Below, piece by piece: positions 5,533 to 13,798 of a stretch of 19,912 bases of DNA. The notes beneath the pieces are model-generated. The model did no database searches, was not told where the DNA came from, and saw only the letters and a program-made list of their open reading frames with translations. The DNA is taken from positions 1 through 19,912 of the forward strand of contig JAWRJC010000010.1 of assembly GCA_040307715.1 (NCBI GenBank), written 5' to 3'. The DNA comes from RUG13615 sp040307715 (GTDB lineage Bacteria > Bacillota > Clostridia > Peptostreptococcales > Anaerovoracaceae). Positions within the stretch are counted from its first letter, which is position 1. Every line of letters starts with the position of its first letter. The position numbers and the translations under genes were made by a program.

Positions 5533-5838
5533 TCAGATTTCGGGTACCAGCAGCTTTTGGCCTGCAACCAGCTGATCGGTCTGCGCCATACCGTTAATCA
5601 CGCGGAGTTCGTTGATCGCGTCGCGCGGATCCATATTATCCGGCATGTATTCGTCTGCGATGACCCAAAGCGTATCGCCGGCGCAGATCTCGATGGTCTT
5701 GTAAGACGCTGCAGTCGAGCCGCTGACCTGCGTAGTCGTACCGATCAGCAGATTGAGTGCGGACACAGTGATGATGATGCTGAGCGCGACGAATAATGTA
5801 AAGCGGATCCTGGAACGCACCATGTATCTCATTGTCAT
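5533..5838 (-). CDS. yneA: YneA-like LysM protein, SOS-induced cell-division inhibitor
   Basis: A 101-residue protein. A basic start is followed by one membrane helix (residues about 12-33, FTLFVALSIIITVSALNLLIG), then a LysM domain at about 45-100 (ICAGDTLWVIADEY ... GQKLLVP). Size and layout match YneA of Bacillus and relatives, which delays division during DNA damage and is anchored outside the membrane. The start ATG at 5838 is chosen because AAAGGAG stands 8 nt before it; a GTG at 5847 would sit on top of that site. The promoter carries three LexA boxes, which independently supports an SOS role. In many Bacillota lexA is divergent from yneA, but here a nitrilase gene occupies that side, so lexA must be elsewhere. 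Membership is firm for LysM and likely for YneA function. Confidence 0.82.
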   Translation of the reverse strand: MTMRYMVRSRIRFTLFVALSIIITVSALNLLIGTTTQVSGSTAASYKTIEICAGDTLWVIADEYMPDNMDPRDAINELRVINGMAQTDQLVAGQKLLVPEI

Positions 5839-5866
5839 TTCGATCACTCCTTTGAAACACTTTAAA

Positions 5867-5939
5867 AGAACGTTTGTTCGTATTTAAATAATAAACATAT
5901 GTTCGTGTTTTGTCAATAGAAAAAACGAACAAAAGTTCG
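5867..5939 (-). promoter_or_regulatory. SOS promoter with three LexA boxes upstream of yneA
   Basis: Three boxes fit the Bacillota LexA consensus CGAAC-N4-GTTCG: 5867-5880 (AGAACGTTTGTTCG), 5892-5905 (TAAACATATGTTCG, 12 of 14 on the consensus CGAACATATGTTCG) and 5926-5939 (CGAACAAAAGTTCG, perfect). On the minus strand a promoter has TTGACA at 5911-5916, a 17-nt spacer and TATTAT at 5888-5893. One box lies over the spacer and -10, one just upstream of -35, and one near the transcript start. The outer box is inside a longer palindrome (5919-5946) that could also end the nitrilase transcript. Confidence 0.9.
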
Positions 5940-5978
5940 TTTTTTCAAAAAGCAGATATATCGTTGAAATTTCAACGT

Positions 5979-6788
5979 TTATTTATATAGTTCCGGCCTT
6001 CTGTGACGGAGTGCCTGCAGCTGTTTTCTGATTCTGGAAACCTGTTCGGTATCAAAATCCAGCACCAGAACGCCCTCTTCCTCCCCCATTTCTCCGACGA
6101 CAGTCCCCCAGGGATCGACAAGCCGGGAGTGACCGTATGTCACAAACGACGCATCGCGGTCTGTCGCACAGCCGACCGCAGCCATATAGACCTGTGTGTC
6201 GACGGCGCGGGCGCGTGTTAGGATATCCCAATGCGCTTTGCCTGTGTCGATGTGGAACGCTGCCGGCAGGATGATCATCTCGGCACCCATATCCGCCAGT
6301 TTGAAGAACATCTGCGGGAACCGCAGGTCATAGCAGATCAGGACGCCGATCTTCCCGAAGGCGGTATCGACAACGAGTGGATGATCGCCCGGTACGGTGT
6401 GGGCGGATTCCTGTGCGGAAACAACGCCGTCCACTTCGATATCAAACAGATGGCATTTGTCGTATTTGCCGATCTCTGCCCCGTGCGGATCAAAGACAAA
6501 GCAGGTATTGTCGACCTTCTCCGCGTGACGGATCGGTACGGATCCGCCGAACACATACATCTGGTGCTCTCTGGCCGCCGCCTGCATCAGCGTGTAAGCC
6601 CGTCCGCCGGGTTCTTCCGCGTTTTCCAGGCAGTTTTTCGGGGAATACCGTGTCGTCCAGATCTCCGGCAGAACGGCGATATCAGCACCTTGCCGGCCTG
6701 CCTCGGCGAGCAGATCACGGGCGACGCTGTAGTTGTCTTCAACGGACGGTCTGGAAATCATCTGACACAGTGCGATCTTACCTTTCAT
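5979..6788 (-). CDS. carbon-nitrogen hydrolase (nitrilase superfamily), omega-amidase-like
   Basis: A 269-residue protein of the usual length for Nit2-type amidases. The catalytic triad is visible: Glu42 in VLPEIW, Lys111 in KYDKCHLFDIEV and Cys152 in ICYDLRFPQ. The KxHLFDIEV and YDLRFP contexts are typical of the omega-amidase branch, which deamidates alpha-ketoglutaramate and alpha-ketosuccinamate in the cytoplasm. The substrate is inferred from that resemblance only. ATG at 6788 has AAGGAGG about 7 nt before it. The gene overlaps the TVP38 gene by 11 bp, so the two share a transcript and probably coupled translation. An alternative is another small-amide or N-carbamoyl hydrolase. Confidence 0.88.
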   Translation of the reverse strand: MKGKIALCQMISRPSVEDNYSVARDLLAEAGRQGADIAVLPEIWTTRYSPKNCLENAEEPGGRAYTLMQAAAREHQMYVFGGSVPIRHAEKVDNTCFVFDPHGAEIGKYDKCHLFDIEVDGVVSAQESAHTVPGDHPLVVDTAFGKIGVLICYDLRFPQMFFKLADMGAEMIILPAAFHIDTGKAHWDILTRARAVDTQVYMAAVGCATDRDASFVTYGHSRLVDPWGTVVGEMGEEEGVLVLDFDTEQVSRIRKQLQALRHRRPELYK

Positions 6789-7677
6789 GGGGGCCCTCCT
6801 TCATATTATCCTTCACATTTCTTCTCGCTTTTTCCGCGATCTTCGCGACCTTGGAATCCGCGTGCTGTTCCAGCCATTCTTCGCGTTTTTCAACATGCTG
6901 TTCATGTTTGACAGCATGTTTTTCGGTCATTTGCTCATCGACCGCGTAGATCTTCACGTATGCCCGGTCGAACCAGTCCATGAGTCGTTTGCGGAAGATT
7001 ACGCCGAGTGTGAACGCAATAACGGCAACGATGCCGATGATGACGGCGATATGATAATCGCCGGTAAAGATCTGTCTGCCGATCAGGAGACTTCCGATCA
7101 TACCGGGCAGCCGTCCGACCGTGGACAGGAACAGGAACGGACGCAGTTTCATGTCCGAGATCCCGGCGGCGTAACTGACGACATCCTTTGGGATGCCCGG
7201 TATCAGATAGATCAGAAAGACGATGGCAGCGGCTTTGCGGCTGTTCATGCGTTCCACATAGGTGTTGATCGTTTCTTCACCGAAAAGCAGATGCATGGCG
7301 TCGCGTCCCAGCAGTTTACCCAGATAATACGTGATGGTCGATCCGAGGACTGCGCCGATTACAGACAGCAGCAAGGCGATCGGAAACCCGAACATGAAGC
7401 CTGCAGCGATCTGCAGCGCCTGCCCAGGAATGACACTGATGATGATCTGGATGATCTGGGCGCCCATATACACAAAAGCACCGCCGATCCCGTTGTAATT
7501 CTCGATCAGCAGACGCACCCGGTCGAGGTCTTTCATCGTCTCGATCCAGTCCCTGTGGCATAGAAAGATGTACAGCGGCACCGCAATGATGATCGCGATC
7601 AGGAGCACGAGTTTGAAAATCGTAAAGATCTTTTTCAGTTTTGCCCGGCGTTCTTTCTTCGCCTGTTCTTCATTCAT
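6778..7677 (-). CDS. TVP38/TMEM64 (DedA-like) family membrane protein
   Basis: A 299-residue membrane protein. A first helix (residues about 17-38) is followed by the VTT/SNARE-associated domain at about 60-235. That domain has re-entrant glycine-rich segments (IPGQALQIAAGFMFGF, GAVLGSTITYYLGKLLGRDA), the motif YLIPGIPKDVVSYAAG and a late RLPGMIGSLLIGR block. Proteins of this family are linked to lipid transport or flipping across the membrane; the exact substrate is unknown here. The C-terminal 65 residues are charged and probably helical, longer than in many relatives. It is first gene of a two-gene unit with the nitrilase and has its own promoter at 7721-7749. Confidence 0.87.
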   Translation of the reverse strand: MNEEQAKKERRAKLKKIFTIFKLVLLIAIIIAVPLYIFLCHRDWIETMKDLDRVRLLIENYNGIGGAFVYMGAQIIQIIISVIPGQALQIAAGFMFGFPIALLLSVIGAVLGSTITYYLGKLLGRDAMHLLFGEETINTYVERMNSRKAAAIVFLIYLIPGIPKDVVSYAAGISDMKLRPFLFLSTVGRLPGMIGSLLIGRQIFTGDYHIAVIIGIVAVIAFTLGVIFRKRLMDWFDRAYVKIYAVDEQMTEKHAVKHEQHVEKREEWLEQHADSKVAKIAEKARRNVKDNMKEGPHER

Positions 7678-7720
7678 AGTCAGACCCTGTCCGAGAATCG
7701 CTTTCGCATCGGTATTGCTT

Positions 7721-7749
7721 ATAATACGTAATATAATTATTGTTTACAA
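7721..7749 (-). promoter_or_regulatory. sigma-A-type promoter of the TVP38-nitrilase unit
   Basis: On the minus strand TTGTAA (7744-7749), a 17-nt spacer and TATTAT (7721-7726) lie about 45 nt upstream of the TVP38 start. The surrounding 7720-7800 is AT-rich and has an imperfect inverted repeat (ATAATTATTGTT/AACAATTAT), which could be the weak end of the preceding operon. Confidence 0.6.
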
Positions 7750-7801
7750 CAATTATGAGTATTGAAAATTCAACAATAATGGTTAGCAAATGTTATTCTT
7801 T

Positions 7802-9103
7802 TCATGCCTGCGGTAATGTCAGCAACCCGTCTTCGTACATCTTCTGGAATGCTTTCATAACACCGAATCTGGCGTGGTCATAGGTCAGACCGCCTTGGAA
7901 ATACACGATGTAGGGCGCTCTGATCGGGCCGTCTGCGCTGAGTTCGATGGAACTTCCCTGTACGAACGCCCCTGCCGCCATGATGACAGGATCATCGTAA
8001 CCGGGCATCGCCCACGGCTCGGGATCGACGAACGCATCGACCGGAGAAGCGCTCTGTACGCCTTTGCAGAACGAGACCATGGCTTCTTCCGACCCCAGTT
8101 CGATCGCCTGGATAATGTCGCTGCGCGCTTCTCCCGGCGCGGGACAGACCGGAAAACCAAGGTCGCGCCCGACCTGGCCGAGCAGTTCTGCCCCTTCCAG
8201 AGCCCCTGCCACAACGTGCGGAGCGATGAAGAGGCCCTGCAGGATGGAACGCGTCTGTCCGAATGTCAGACCGCATTCCCCGCCGATGCCGGGTGCATAA
8301 AGCCTTGCAGCCACCTGCTCGATGAGCGATTCTCTGCCGACGATATAACCGCCGGAAAGCGCCAGCCCGCCGCCCGGGTTCTTGATCAGGGAGCCTGCCA
8401 TCAGATCGGCACCGACATCGGTCGGTTCCTGGATATCGAGGAATTCGCCGTAGCAGTTGTCGACGAAGATCAGGATATCCGGACGTACTGCCTTGACTGC
8501 TTTGACGCAGGCTTCGATCTCGGGGATCGTGATCGCCTTGCGCCACGCATAGCCGGTCGCGCGCTGCAGACCGACCATTTTTGTGTGATCGTTCAGTGCG
8601 CCAAGAAGCGCTTCCAGATCGATCGTGCCGTCTTCCCGCAGTTCGATCTGCCTGTAGCGGATCCCGTAGTCCTTCAGACTGCCTTTGTTTTCCCCGCGGA
8701 TGCCGATCGTCTCTTCCAGCGTGTCGTACGGACCGCCTGTTGCGTAAATGAGTTCATCGCCCGGCCGCAGCACGCCGCTGATGGCCAGCGACAGCGCGTG
8801 GGTGCCGTTGACGATCTGGGTGCGCACGAGCGCGGCTTCGGTCCCGAAGACCTCCGCATAGATCTTTTCGGTGATCATCCGGCCGGGATCGTCGTAGCCG
8901 TAACCGGTGTTCCATCCGAAATGCATGTCGCTGAGACGGTGCCTGCGCATTGCGGCGAGGACTTTGTTCTGATTGTAGCCGGCGATCTCTCTGCGTGTTT
9001 TCGCGCCGGCGGCGAGTTTTTCTTCAGCGGATTCCACGGCAGCGAGGATCGCCGGATGGATCCCGGTGCTTTTAAGGAACCGCTCTCTGATGTCTGTGTG
9101 CAT
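7802..9103 (-). CDS. ynbB: YnbB-like PLP enzyme (methionine gamma-lyase family, 'aluminium resistance protein')
   Basis: A 433-residue fold-type I PLP enzyme. The cofactor lysine is Lys241 in GSLIKNPGGGLALSGG, with the PLP-ring aspartate Asp215 in FVDNCYGEF. The aromatic/glycine region FGWNTGYGYDDPGR (about 62-75) and the block RTQIVNGTHALSLA are typical of the YnbB/Met_gamma_lyase family found between miaA and glnR in many Bacillota. The annotation 'aluminium resistance' is historical and the real reaction is not settled. The gene starts 43 bp after spoIIM with AGGAGA before the ATG, and is the last of the long operon. Confidence 0.9.
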   Translation of the reverse strand: MHTDIRERFLKSTGIHPAILAAVESAEEKLAAGAKTRREIAGYNQNKVLAAMRRHRLSDMHFGWNTGYGYDDPGRMITEKIYAEVFGTEAALVRTQIVNGTHALSLAISGVLRPGDELIYATGGPYDTLEETIGIRGENKGSLKDYGIRYRQIELREDGTIDLEALLGALNDHTKMVGLQRATGYAWRKAITIPEIEACVKAVKAVRPDILIFVDNCYGEFLDIQEPTDVGADLMAGSLIKNPGGGLALSGGYIVGRESLIEQVAARLYAPGIGGECGLTFGQTRSILQGLFIAPHVVAGALEGAELLGQVGRDLGFPVCPAPGEARSDIIQAIELGSEEAMVSFCKGVQSASPVDAFVDPEPWAMPGYDDPVIMAAGAFVQGSSIELSADGPIRAPYIVYFQGGLTYDHARFGVMKAFQKMYEDGLLTLPQA

Positions 9104-9146
9104 AAGTGATATCTCCTGCAGGGCTGCCGGGCAGCCCGTTGTATGA

Positions 9147-9767
9147 TCAAATGAAATGGGTCAGAAGGATCGGCGTGACATAGGTCTCGATCAGCGCCGC
9201 TACCGCCAGAAGCGGAACGATCAGACACAGGAACGTCCGCAGGCTGTTCGCCAGTGCCTTCTTGACGATGCCGCGGTTGTACCGCCCCTCGCAGATGCGT
9301 TTGACGAGACAATAGCACAGGTACAGCCCCATCGAAATGGACAGCAGGATCGCAGGCAGTTCGAAGATCCCGTGCGGCAGGATGCCCGCGAGATACATCA
9401 CTGCAACGGAATGACCGCTCATCCTGAACATAGCTCCGACCGCGCCCATGACCGCCGCATTCGCGATCAGTATGAGGGCCGTCACAAACAGGAACGGGAT
9501 CAGACCGAGGAGCACCGCGATCGCGCAGGCTCTTAAGTTGTTGAGAAACAAATGCGGCGCTGAGATTTCTCCGTTAGGCGAGATCTCTTCGACTGTCTTT
9601 GAAAACGTTTCTATGACCTGCTGCATTTCTTCCGGGTGATTGTTGAAGAACAGGTCGGTCAGAACGATGAACGCGATAAAAAAGACCACCGTGCCGAGGA
9701 AGATCCACCGCAGGTCTTTGCCGATGAACCGCCATGTCTCTTTATACTGTTTGCCAATGAAATGCAT
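9147..9767 (-). CDS. spoIIM: stage II sporulation protein M family membrane protein
   Basis: A 206-residue protein with about five membrane helices. The core LFLNNLRACAIAVLLGLIPF and the motif LPHGIFELPAILLSISMG are the hallmarks of the SpoIIM/DUF95 family. In sporulating Bacillota SpoIIM scaffolds the SpoIID/SpoIIP peptidoglycan machine during engulfment. Start ATG 9767 is chosen because AGGGG lies 7 nt upstream and the family N-terminus begins here. The longer frame to 9893 lies inside the recombinase gene. It follows the recombinase by 10 bp; a spoIIM-recombinase pair is common in Clostridia. It supports a spore-forming ancestry, though other SpoIIM-like proteins occur in non-spore-formers. 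Confidence 0.87.
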   Translation of the reverse strand: MHFIGKQYKETWRFIGKDLRWIFLGTVVFFIAFIVLTDLFFNNHPEEMQQVIETFSKTVEEISPNGEISAPHLFLNNLRACAIAVLLGLIPFLFVTALILIANAAVMGAVGAMFRMSGHSVAVMYLAGILPHGIFELPAILLSISMGLYLCYCLVKRICEGRYNRGIVKKALANSLRTFLCLIVPLLAVAALIETYVTPILLTHFI

Positions 9768-9777
9768 AGTTTTCCCC

Positions 9778-10986
9778 TCATTTGGATACATCTTCAGAGC
9801 CGGATGATCCGGTTCCGGCGGCCTGTGCCAGTTCCGCCAGTTTCTCTGTTTCTTCAGTGCCTTCCCGCCGTTCGAGTTCCCATTCCATATCATTGACGAG
9901 ATCGCGTTTGACGTTCATCTTATGCCGCGCGTACAGCTGCGTTGTAGTGACCTGTTCGTGGTCCAGCAGCGCCTGCACGTCGAAGATCGAGTTGCCGCGG
10001 CCGATCAGGCTGGTAGCCGTCGTGGCGCGCAGTTTGTGCGGACTGTACCCGGCATGCCGTGACGTGTGCATCCCGATAGCGGTGTACTTCTTAACGAGTT
10101 CCCGAATCTGCCGCTCTGTCATCCGTGAGCCGCGCAGAGACAGGAACAGGGCGTCTTTGTTTTCTTCGCTGAGCGATTCTTCTTTCGGCCGTTCCAGTTC
10201 CAGATAGTCCTGCAGGACCGCCGCGACAGACTTGTTCAGAGGCATCGTGGACTCCTTGCCGCGCTTACGGTAGATCAGGAACTCCCCTCTCTGGAAGTTG
10301 AACGAACTGACGTTGAGCTGCTGCAGTTCGGACAGGCGCAGCCCGTAGGTCAGGAACAGGACGAGGATCGCCTTGTCCCGGTATTTGGTCTTTTCCCAGA
10401 ATTGATGCTCTTTCTTCGTGAGTCCTTCTCCGCTCGTGACCGCGTCCAGCATGATCATCACTTCGTCGTCCTGGAGCGCCTTGATCTCGCGTTCTCCCGG
10501 TTTGGGGACGCGGATCGGATCGAACCCGTCCGTGATGTTCTTTTCGATGACCTCGTCGCGGTAGAGCTGCTTGAAGAGGACTGAGACCGAAGATTTCTTG
10601 CGGGCGAGCGTTTTGTTGTTGTTCTCGTAGATGATCATCGAGTCTTCCTCTTCCACCGTATACCGCCGGCACCAGTCGATGAAGAGGTTGACGTCCACCG
10701 CTTTGATGCGGTTGAATTCGCTTCTTGTGATGCGGCTTGGTTCTGCGGCTTCGGTCAGATCGGTCTCGGCGATCAGATACTTGCAGAAGAAAAGCACATC
10801 CTGCAGATACGCGCGCCTGGTCATGGGGAGCACATTGCCCCGCAGGTACGCGAAGTAGCCGGCCATGAATACAGGGAGCTGCTTCTGCAGTTCTTCGCAG
10901 TCCGCGACGATCCGCTGCTCCTTCATGACGACGTTGTCGGGCTTGTCACTCTTGTTATGGACTTTCAGGACCTTTTGTCTGCCCAT
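9778..10986 (-). CDS. tyrosine recombinase, XerC/XerD-like, with extended termini
   Basis: A 402-residue integrase-family protein. All catalytic residues are present: Arg217 (GLRLSE), Lys244 (RKRGKESTMPL), His317 and Arg320 (SPHKLR), His343 (LLDHEQ) and Tyr352 (TTTQLYARH). A SAM-like core-binding domain spans about 30-155. It is about 100 residues longer than XerC/D, through a charged N-terminus, an insertion-rich middle and a Ser/Glu-rich tail after 360. It overlaps the end of miaA by 22 bp, with GGAGG upstream of the ATG. The fixed place inside a core operon suggests a resident recombinase, perhaps for dif-type chromosome resolution, more than a phage integrase. Nothing nearby shows attachment sites. 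Confidence 0.87.
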   Translation of the reverse strand: MGRQKVLKVHNKSDKPDNVVMKEQRIVADCEELQKQLPVFMAGYFAYLRGNVLPMTRRAYLQDVLFFCKYLIAETDLTEAAEPSRITRSEFNRIKAVDVNLFIDWCRRYTVEEEDSMIIYENNNKTLARKKSSVSVLFKQLYRDEVIEKNITDGFDPIRVPKPGEREIKALQDDEVMIMLDAVTSGEGLTKKEHQFWEKTKYRDKAILVLFLTYGLRLSELQQLNVSSFNFQRGEFLIYRKRGKESTMPLNKSVAAVLQDYLELERPKEESLSEENKDALFLSLRGSRMTERQIRELVKKYTAIGMHTSRHAGYSPHKLRATTATSLIGRGNSIFDVQALLDHEQVTTTQLYARHKMNVKRDLVNDMEWELERREGTEETEKLAELAQAAGTGSSGSEDVSK

Positions 10987-11900
10987 GCGTACATATCCTC
11001 CAGCCAGTTCTTTGGATCCGTGTATGCCGATCCGTTGAACCAGACCATATCTTCGTACTTTCTGAACCAGGTCATCTGCCGCTTGGCATAATGCCTGGTG
11101 TTGCGCTTGATCAGCCGGACCGCTTCGCTGTACGGATACAGCCCGTTGAAATGATCGATCAGTTCTTTATAGCCGATCCCCTTCATAGCGATGTCGTCCG
11201 ATGTGAAGCCGCGCGCCATCAGGCCGCGTACTTCCTCTTTGAGCCCTGCCGCGAGCATCCGGTCCACCCGTTCGTCGATGCGCCGGTAGAGTACCGGCCG
11301 GTCCCAGGTGACGCCGAGAAGTCTGGCGGTGTAGGCATCGCTCTTTTTACGGACATTTTCGAAGGCGGTCAGCGGTCTGCCGTCCAGTTCCGCCGCTTCG
11401 AGCGCGCGGATCACGCGTTTTATGTTGTGCGGGTGGATCCTTTCCGCTGAAGCCGGATCGACGTCGGCCAGCCGTGCGTGAAGCGCTTCTTCCCCCTTCT
11501 CCTCAGCCAGTTTCTCAAGGTTTCTCCGGTAGTCGCTGTCGCGCCGGGAAGGCCCGAAATCCATCTCGTAGAGGAGCGCGTTCAGATACAGCCCTGTCCC
11601 GCCGCAGATAACGGGCAGTCTGCCGCGTTCGAGAATGTCCGCAATCGCCGCTTTAGCCATCTCCTGATAGACCGCAACTGAGAAGTCTTCGCGCGGATCG
11701 ATCACGTCGATCATGTGATGCGGGATCCCGTCCATTTCTTCCGGAGACGGTTTGGCGCTGCCGATATCCATGTATTTATATAACTGCATGCTGTCGCAGG
11801 AGACCACTTCCCCGCCGTACCGCTTTGCCATCGCGATGCTGACAGCGGTCTTACCGGCGGCGGTCGGTCCTGCGATGACCAGGATCTCAGGCTTGTTCAT
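10965..11900 (-). CDS. miaA: tRNA dimethylallyltransferase MiaA
   Basis: A 311-residue protein that adds a dimethylallyl group to A37 of tRNAs reading UNN codons. The P-loop GPTAAGKT is at residues 11-18. The signatures VVSCDSMQLYKYMDIGSAKP, HHMIDVIDP and ICGGTGLYLNALLY follow, and a C-terminal RNTRHYAKRQMTWFR binds tRNA. Start ATG 11900 is chosen because it has GAGGAAG 5 nt before it and gives the standard N-terminus. A longer frame to 11993 runs inside mutL. The start is 2 bp after the mutL stop, the usual mutS-mutL-miaA order. The 3' end overlaps the recombinase start by 22 bp. Confidence 0.96.
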   Translation of the reverse strand: MNKPEILVIAGPTAAGKTAVSIAMAKRYGGEVVSCDSMQLYKYMDIGSAKPSPEEMDGIPHHMIDVIDPREDFSVAVYQEMAKAAIADILERGRLPVICGGTGLYLNALLYEMDFGPSRRDSDYRRNLEKLAEEKGEEALHARLADVDPASAERIHPHNIKRVIRALEAAELDGRPLTAFENVRKKSDAYTARLLGVTWDRPVLYRRIDERVDRMLAAGLKEEVRGLMARGFTSDDIAMKGIGYKELIDHFNGLYPYSEAVRLIKRNTRHYAKRQMTWFRKYEDMVWFNGSAYTDPKNWLEDMYAWADKRS

Positions 11901-11902
11901 CG

Positions 11903-13786
11903 CTACTTCCTCTTGAAATCCCGTTCGATCTCGCTTTGGCTCATGCGCAGGAAGGTCGGCCTTCCGTGCGGACAGGCGAACGGGTTCTGACACTTCGCGA
12001 GCGCCTGCAGCAGCGCGGTGACTTCTTCCTCTTTCAGTTTGTCATGCGCTTTGACAGCCGCTTTGCAGGCCATCGTGGCGATGCGGTCATGGAGGTCTTC
12101 ACCGACGAGATCGCCTTTTTTGTATTCAAGTACGTAGTCGTTGAGGAACCGCTCAACATCGACCTCCGTGAAGGACAGCGGAACCGCGCGGATCAGATAG
12201 GTGCCGGGGCCGAAGTCCTCGATCTCAAAGCCGATCCCGGCGAGCCCTTTAAGCCAGCCGGTGTCCCCTGCGGCAGTTTCAAAGGTGACCGGGACGAGCA
12301 GCATCTGGCTTTCTCCGGCGCGGTCTCTGAAACTCTGCATGATCTGTTCGAACAGGACGCGCTCATGCGCTGCGTGCTGGTCGATCAGATAGAGGCTGGT
12401 ATCGTCTTTGGCGGCGATATACGTGTCGAACAGGATCCCCATGGGAATCAGCTGTGTAAAGTCAAATGGTCTGTCGAGCGGCGCGGCATCGGTCTGTACC
12501 GCTGCCGGTTCACTCCCGGCATCACTGCGGAGTGCAGCCAGCATCGCTTTGACGTCGACCTCCTCCTGTACGGATGTGCGGCTGAACGCGCCTGCCCCGC
12601 TGTGCGCATCGCTTGCAGGGGCTTTAAACGCCGGTCTGAGCGCTTTTTGCGCCTGAGACGGCTCGCTGTCCGTCTGTCCGGCTTCTTCTCGCAGAGCGCC
12701 GGTTTCAACGCTTTTCGCGGTTTCTTTTTCATCAGGTTCTTCCGCGTCGACGTCTTCGAAGAGCGATTCCCGGCGCACGTGCAGATGCGGGACGAGGTCT
12801 TTGGTCGCAAGTCCGCGGAGCAGATTGTCGCGGATGAATGCGGACGTTGCTTCGGCATCGTAGAAGCGGACCTTGTCTTTGCTCGGGTGGATGTTCACGT
12901 CGAGTTTATCCGGCGTTGTCTCCAGAAACAGAAAGATCACCGGATATCTGCCGGCGAACATCCTGCCTTTGTAGGCGGCGGACACGGCGTCTTCGATCGT
13001 CTTGTCGTGGACGAGACGCCCGTTGACGAAGAAGATCTGCATTTTGCGGCTGGGACGGTTTTCCATTGGATCCGCCATATAAGCGCGCATCGACATCGTG
13101 CCGTCCGGGGTTTCCGCTTCGACGGGGATGAGTTTGCCTGACAGGGAGCCGCCGTAAACGGTCATGATGGCAGCCAGACTGTCGCCTTTTCCCCTTGTGT
13201 TGAAGAGGATCCTGTCGTTGCTGATGAACTTGAAACGGATCTCCGGGTAGGCGATCGCTGCTTTTGAGAGAAAGTCCGAAACGAGCGCCGCTTCCGCACG
13301 GTCGCTCTTCATGAACTTGAGGCGGGCGGGCGTATTGTAAAAGAGGTGCATCACGGTGATGGTCGTCCCCTGTTCGCACCCGATGCTTTTCTTTCCGGTC
13401 ACTTTGCCTTGCTCCATCAGGAGCCGGACGCCGGCTGTCTGGTCAGCGGTGCGGGTGATCATCTCCAGATCCGAAACCGTGGCGATGCTGCCGAGCGCTT
13501 CGCCGCGGAACCCCAGCGTACCGATGTTTTCAAGGTCCTCTTCGGTCACGATCTTGCCGGTCGCGTGCTTTTCGAAGGCGAGTTCTACTTCGCCCTCCGG
13601 GATGCCGCTGCCGTTGTCCGTGACGCGGATCATCTCCTTGCCGCCCGCGCGGATCTCGACCGTGATCCGGTCTGCACCCGCGTCGATGGCGTTCTCGACG
13701 AGTTCCTTCACAACGGCGGAAGGTCCTGTGATGACCTCTCCGGCTGCGATCTTATTGGCGATATCCTGATCGAGGATGCGGATCAT
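11903..13786 (-). CDS. mutL: DNA mismatch repair protein MutL
   Basis: A 627-residue MutL. The GHKL ATPase motifs are ENAIDAGAD (31-39), DNGSGIP (57-63) and LGFRGEALGS (91-100). The C-terminal half carries the endonuclease motif DQHAAHERVLFE (469-480), ACKAAVKA (573-580) and CPHGRPT (605-611). These are the metal-binding elements of nicking MutL proteins found in bacteria without MutH. A variable linker lies between about 335 and 440. It starts 12 bp after the mutS stop, and its ribosome site overlaps that stop codon. It joins MutS at mismatches and nicks the new strand. Confidence 0.97.
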   Translation of the reverse strand: MIRILDQDIANKIAAGEVITGPSAVVKELVENAIDAGADRITVEIRAGGKEMIRVTDNGSGIPEGEVELAFEKHATGKIVTEEDLENIGTLGFRGEALGSIATVSDLEMITRTADQTAGVRLLMEQGKVTGKKSIGCEQGTTITVMHLFYNTPARLKFMKSDRAEAALVSDFLSKAAIAYPEIRFKFISNDRILFNTRGKGDSLAAIMTVYGGSLSGKLIPVEAETPDGTMSMRAYMADPMENRPSRKMQIFFVNGRLVHDKTIEDAVSAAYKGRMFAGRYPVIFLFLETTPDKLDVNIHPSKDKVRFYDAEATSAFIRDNLLRGLATKDLVPHLHVRRESLFEDVDAEEPDEKETAKSVETGALREEAGQTDSEPSQAQKALRPAFKAPASDAHSGAGAFSRTSVQEEVDVKAMLAALRSDAGSEPAAVQTDAAPLDRPFDFTQLIPMGILFDTYIAAKDDTSLYLIDQHAAHERVLFEQIMQSFRDRAGESQMLLVPVTFETAAGDTGWLKGLAGIGFEIEDFGPGTYLIRAVPLSFTEVDVERFLNDYVLEYKKGDLVGEDLHDRIATMACKAAVKAHDKLKEEEVTALLQALAKCQNPFACPHGRPTFLRMSQSEIERDFKRK

Positions 13787-13798
13787 AGATGGGTACTC

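Noticed and set aside
7874..9109. Long plus-strand open frame of 411 codons opposite the YnbB-like gene
   Set aside because: Shadow frame typical of GC-rich coding DNA. The minus frame has the PLP lysine and family motifs.
9768..9893. Longer start for SpoIIM reaching into the recombinase gene
   Set aside because: The extension reads as random sequence and ATG 9767 has its own ribosome site and the expected family start.
11901..11993. Longer start for MiaA reaching into mutL
   Set aside because: The family N-terminus begins a few residues before the P-loop at ATG 11900, which also has a good ribosome site. The extension overlaps mutL coding sequence.
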